Part shown: piece by piece, positions 23,968 to 25,928 of the stretch | Layout: every line of letters starts with the position of its first letter | Numbering within the stretch: the first letter of the stretch is position 1 | Source of the DNA: JAQTNA01 sp043743785 | GTDB lineage: Bacteria; Pseudomonadota; Gammaproteobacteria; Burkholderiales; Rhodocyclaceae | DNA length: 25,928 nt | Direction of reading: 5' to 3' | Assembly: GCA_043743785.1 (NCBI GenBank) | Contig: JAYTVW010000121.1 | Location: 1 to 25,928, forward strand | Notes under the pieces: model-generated | The model's database searches: none | Told to the model about the DNA's origin: nothing | The model's input: only the letters and a program-made list of their open reading frames with translations | Program-made: the position numbers and the translations under genes

Positions 23968-24636
23968 TCAGGCCTGTGAGCTTCCGCCCCTGTTTATCGA
24001 AGGCTTGCCGGCGGCATCCCGATAATACAGGGCGACAAACTCGTCCCGGCTGACATCTTTCAGCTTTGGGTTGCTGCGGCGCTGCTCGCCGATGCAACTG
24101 ACGCAGCGCCCGGCGAAGTCGTGGGCCGGATAGACCAGGGTCTCATCCGGCAGAGTCAGGAGACGCTGATTCAGGCTGTCGAACAAGGCGCCCGGATCAC
24201 TGTCTGCCTCACGGGCGCTGCCGCAGTCCCCGATGAGCAGCGCGTCGCCGGTGAATACCCGATCACGCCAGATATAGCATGTGCTGTTACGGGTGTGTCC
24301 GGGCGTACGCCAGGCGCGCAATACCTCGTCGCCGAAGGCCAGCGCTTCCCCGTCTTCCAGGCTGCGCATGCTGCCGGCGGAGGCCGGTTCGGCCATGGCC
24401 ATGCCCAGCATGGCGCCCGTGGCGACGGAAAGCCGGTTACCCGGCAACGCCTGCCCGGCATGGGTGTGCGTCAGCAGCATCAGGCCCAGGTGCGCCTGCA
24501 ACTCATCGAGGACGCCCAGGTAGAGCGCGGCGAGGGCATCATCGGGATCGATCAGCACGGCTTCCCGCCGCTCCACATCGGCAAGCAGGTAGGAATACCG
24601 CCCCTGGGCGGAAGAGAACTGGCGGAAATGGGCCAT
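23968..24636 (-). CDS. ETHE1-like metallo-beta-lactamase-fold protein with altered metal motif
   Basis: A 222-residue metallo-beta-lactamase-fold protein most like persulfide dioxygenases (ETHE1/Blh family), which oxidise glutathione persulfide to sulfite. The three residues that hold the single iron in ETHE1 appear to be kept: His57 in THTH, His114 in TPGHT and Asp131 in TGDALL; YPAHDF (169-174) is also present. The usual THxHADH is instead THTHAGQ, so the Asp and second-site His are lost. The arginine after the TGDALLI segment that contacts glutathione in ETHE1 is not at its usual place. A dioxygenase role is therefore possible but uncertain; a glyoxalase-II-like or inactive relative is an alternative. 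It lies 63 bp upstream of ccoG on the same strand and 203 bp downstream of nsrR. Confidence 0.8.
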   Translation of the reverse strand: MAHFRQFSSAQGRYSYLLADVERREAVLIDPDDALAALYLGVLDELQAHLGLMLLTHTHAGQALPGNRLSVATGAMLGMAMAEPASAGSMRSLEDGEALAFGDEVLRAWRTPGHTRNSTCYIWRDRVFTGDALLIGDCGSAREADSDPGALFDSLNQRLLTLPDETLVYPAHDFAGRCVSCIGEQRRSNPKLKDVSRDEFVALYYRDAAGKPSINRGGSSQA

Positions 24637-24786
24637 GACGAATAAGTGCCCGCTGAGGGCGGCTCCCGAAAGAGGAATACGGACACTCTATTCAAGTTGT
24701 GTGCCACCCCAGCCACTTCCGCGCTAACACGATATCCCCATGATGATCATGACTATTTTCCCCCGGCCCGAAAAGCTGCGCATACG

Positions 24787-24815
24787 AAAAAGCGCCAGGA
24801 TTGACATCCTGACGC
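24787..24815 (-). terminator. Intrinsic terminator of nsrR
   Basis: On the minus strand GCG-T-CAGGAT pairs with ATCCTG-G-CGC around a GTCA loop with one mismatch, followed by TTTTT. It lies 25 bp beyond the nsrR stop codon, so nsrR is likely a single-gene transcript separate from the ETHE1-like gene. Confidence 0.8.
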
Positions 24816-24839
24816 CAATACTGACACACGCATACAAAG

Positions 24840-25265
24840 TTAGAGTCCGGCCAGGGCTTGGGAAACCGGTTTATCCAGAAGGTCGGCGAGCGTGTAGCGG
24901 TTCAAGACGGCAAACATACTCTCCAGGCCTTCCGCCATGATGTTCTTTATCCGGCAGGCCTCCTGGATACGACAGACAGAGTCCGGCGCCATGCATTCCA
25001 CCAGAAACAGATCGTTCTCGGTATGCCGGACCACGTCCCCCACCTGGATGCTGAACGGATCCCGCGCCAGCCGCATGCCGCCCCCCTTGCCGCGCACGGT
25101 CTCGATGAAACCGGCTTTCCCGAGCTGATGTACCACTTTCATGAGATGGTTCTCGGATATCTGGTATGCCCGGGCGATCTCGGCGATGGTAACCAAGCCT
25201 TCCTGGTTAATCCCCAAGTAAATGAGAACCCGCAAACTATAGTCTGAAAAAGTACTGAGTCGCAT
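24840..25265 (-). CDS. nsrR: Nitric-oxide-sensing repressor NsrR (Rrf2 family)
   Basis: A 141-residue Rrf2-family winged-helix repressor. The N-terminal half has the recognition region ITIAEIARAYQ-like helix (about 26-45) and the wing VRGKGGGMRLAR (57-68). Three cysteines, Cys91, Cys98 and Cys104, in the pattern ECMAPDSVC...C match the iron-sulfur ligands of NsrR rather than the CX5CX7C-type spacing of IscR, and the ending LNRYTLADLL is typical of NsrR. NO binding to the cluster should relieve repression of NO-detoxifying and nitrosative-stress genes. GGGGGGAGG lies just upstream of the ATG at 25265. It has its own terminator. Likely targets are not obvious in the window; a clear NsrR operator was not found here. 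Confidence 0.93.
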   Translation of the reverse strand: MRLSTFSDYSLRVLIYLGINQEGLVTIAEIARAYQISENHLMKVVHQLGKAGFIETVRGKGGGMRLARDPFSIQVGDVVRHTENDLFLVECMAPDSVCRIQEACRIKNIMAEGLESMFAVLNRYTLADLLDKPVSQALAGL

Positions 25266-25452
25266 GCTGCCTCCCCCCCATAAGAATTACAGCGCCTGCC
25301 GATTATCCACGAATTCCCTGCACTTAAAATGGATTTACTGAGCACGCCTTTAAATAAATGGCATTGCCTGGGCGGCACTGAGAGGGGGTAGCCAAATAAA
25401 TCCCCTTGCATGACACAATTCATTGTCATTATCCGGTGCGGAGTAACGACCA
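25266..25452. promoter_or_regulatory. Divergent region between nsrR and the IS-like ORF, with a dyad
   Basis: The region is AT-richer than its surroundings. GATAAT on the minus strand (25301-25306) is a possible nsrR -10 box but no good -35 goes with it. A dyad reading ATGACA-CAATTCAT-TGTCAT lies at 25410-25429, nearer the IS-like ORF. CGGAG (25439-25443) is the ribosome-binding site of that ORF. I cannot name the regulator. Confidence 0.35.
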
Positions 25453-25752
25453 ATGGAAAATCAGGCAGGGGGGAAAAGCAAAGCGGTCCGGAAGCCCTCG
25501 CTGTCGCCCACAGATGTCGTGACGCCACGGGCGATCATTGAGGAGAAGTCGCGTGCTTCGCTGGATGAAGTGACCCGTGAGTTGCATCGGCGTGGTGGCG
25601 TGGCGGTCTGTTCGGCCACGGTGCGGAAGGCCCTCCGTACCGTGGGTATCCAGCGCGTGAAGCCTGAGCGCGTGGCGTCGGCGCCGGGGGAAAAGCCGGC
25701 GCGTTATGGCGATACCAAGACGCACCGACGCAGGATGTCGCCGACGGTATGA
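25453..25752 (+). CDS. Small helix-turn-helix protein, probable first ORF of an insertion sequence
   Basis: A 99-residue basic protein. Residues 24-66 resemble the winged helix-turn-helix domain of transposase-related proteins (SLDEVTRELHRR, then VCSATVRKALRTVGI), suited to DNA binding. The C-terminal 30 residues are basic and unstructured. CGGAG sits nine bases before the ATG. Its stop overlaps the ATG of the broken transposase by four bases (ATGA), typical of two-ORF insertion sequences, so it is most likely the helper ORF of the same element. No terminal inverted repeat is visible because the element runs past the window. Confidence 0.65.
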   Translation: MENQAGGKSKAVRKPSLSPTDVVTPRAIIEEKSRASLDEVTRELHRRGGVAVCSATVRKALRTVGIQRVKPERVASAPGEKPARYGDTKTHRRRMSPTV

Positions 25753-25928
25753 ACACCGACCTGACAGACGCCGCATGGGCATTGGTTCATGACCTGTTCG
25801 AGCGCACGGGTGGTGCCACGTTCAGCAGTCTCTTTGGCTCGAACCCGTGACCACCGGCTTTGTCGTCCTCCCAAAGCGCTGGGTCGTCGAGCGGAGCCAT
25901 GCCTGGAATGAGCGCGCCCGCCACCTCA
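25749..25928 (+). pseudogene. Remnant of an IS5-family transposase, internally deleted and frameshifted
   Basis: The first 33 codons read MNTDLTDAAWALVHDLFERT, matching the N-terminus of IS5-type transposases, and stop at 25850. From 25850 onward another frame reads GFVVLPKRWVVERSHAWNER, the conserved C-terminal block with the catalytic Glu of the DDE triad. In intact enzymes well over 150 residues separate these parts, so most of the gene including the first two DDE residues is gone. The remnant continues past the window edge and cannot encode an active enzyme. Confidence 0.8.

Larger units (their letters stand above)
25453..25928 (+). mobile_element. Partial, inactive IS5-family-like insertion sequence
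   Basis: It comprises the small helix-turn-helix ORF and the deleted transposase. The left end is somewhere between 25266 and 25452 and the right end is beyond the window. It lies next to nsrR but does not interrupt it. Confidence 0.6.

Noticed and set aside
25313..25345. CTTAAAATGGATTTA-like sequence upstream of nsrR as an NsrR operator.
   Set aside because: It matches the known NsrR half-site too poorly and has no second half-site at the expected spacing.

Overview
The window is about 26 kb of GC-rich bacterial chromosome with tightly packed genes. The gene set points to a betaproteobacterium, probably Rhodocyclales or Nitrosomonadales: a PEP-CTERM surface protein with a sigma-54-type promoter, an RpfE-like gene next to recJ, lolC/lolD, ccoG, nsrR and several c-di-GMP and chemotaxis genes. 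This assignment rests on gene content and family recognition, not on a marker gene. Nothing resembles a phage, a CRISPR array or a known defence island.

Layout. 1-3.2 kb: an alpha/beta hydrolase diverges from a compact arsenic operon (arsR-arsC-acr3). 3.3-6.8 kb: a PEP-CTERM exported protein with a long regulatory region, then the DNA-uptake channel gene comEC, both on the minus strand. 6.9-10.9 kb: a two-gene unit encoding a K+ channel with an RCK domain and a hybrid histidine kinase. 11.0-11.25 kb: palindromic repeats. 11.2-15.3 kb, minus strand: a chemoreceptor with a sigma-28-like promoter, then lolD and lolC. 15.5-20.9 kb, plus strand: an RpfE-like gene overlapping recJ, a diguanylate cyclase overlapping truC, and a YaiI-family gene framed by two 127-bp palindromic elements. 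21.0-25.3 kb, minus strand: a response-regulator diguanylate cyclase, tRNA-Gly(GCC), ccoG, an ETHE1-like metallo-beta-lactamase-fold protein and the NO sensor nsrR. 25.4 kb to the end: a small helix-turn-helix ORF and a broken IS5-type transposase.

How the genes work together. ArsC reduces arsenate to arsenite, Acr3 exports it and ArsR controls the unit. LolC and LolD form part of the lipoprotein-release ABC transporter. Two diguanylate cyclases, a hybrid kinase and a chemoreceptor suggest heavy investment in motility and biofilm decisions; the PEP-CTERM protein fits an exopolysaccharide or floc lifestyle. CcoG (cbb3 oxidase assembly), NsrR and the ETHE1-like protein suggest micro-oxic or denitrifying respiration with sulfur and nitrosative stress.

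The most unusual content is in the DNA between and inside genes: two equal-length palindromic elements with unrelated cores around yaiI, a 161-bp palindrome ending on the chemoreceptor stop codon, an apparent in-frame palindromic insertion in the RpfE-like protein, paired identical hairpins upstream of it, and repeated upstream motifs at the PEP-CTERM promoter. I found no convincing complete new multi-gene system.
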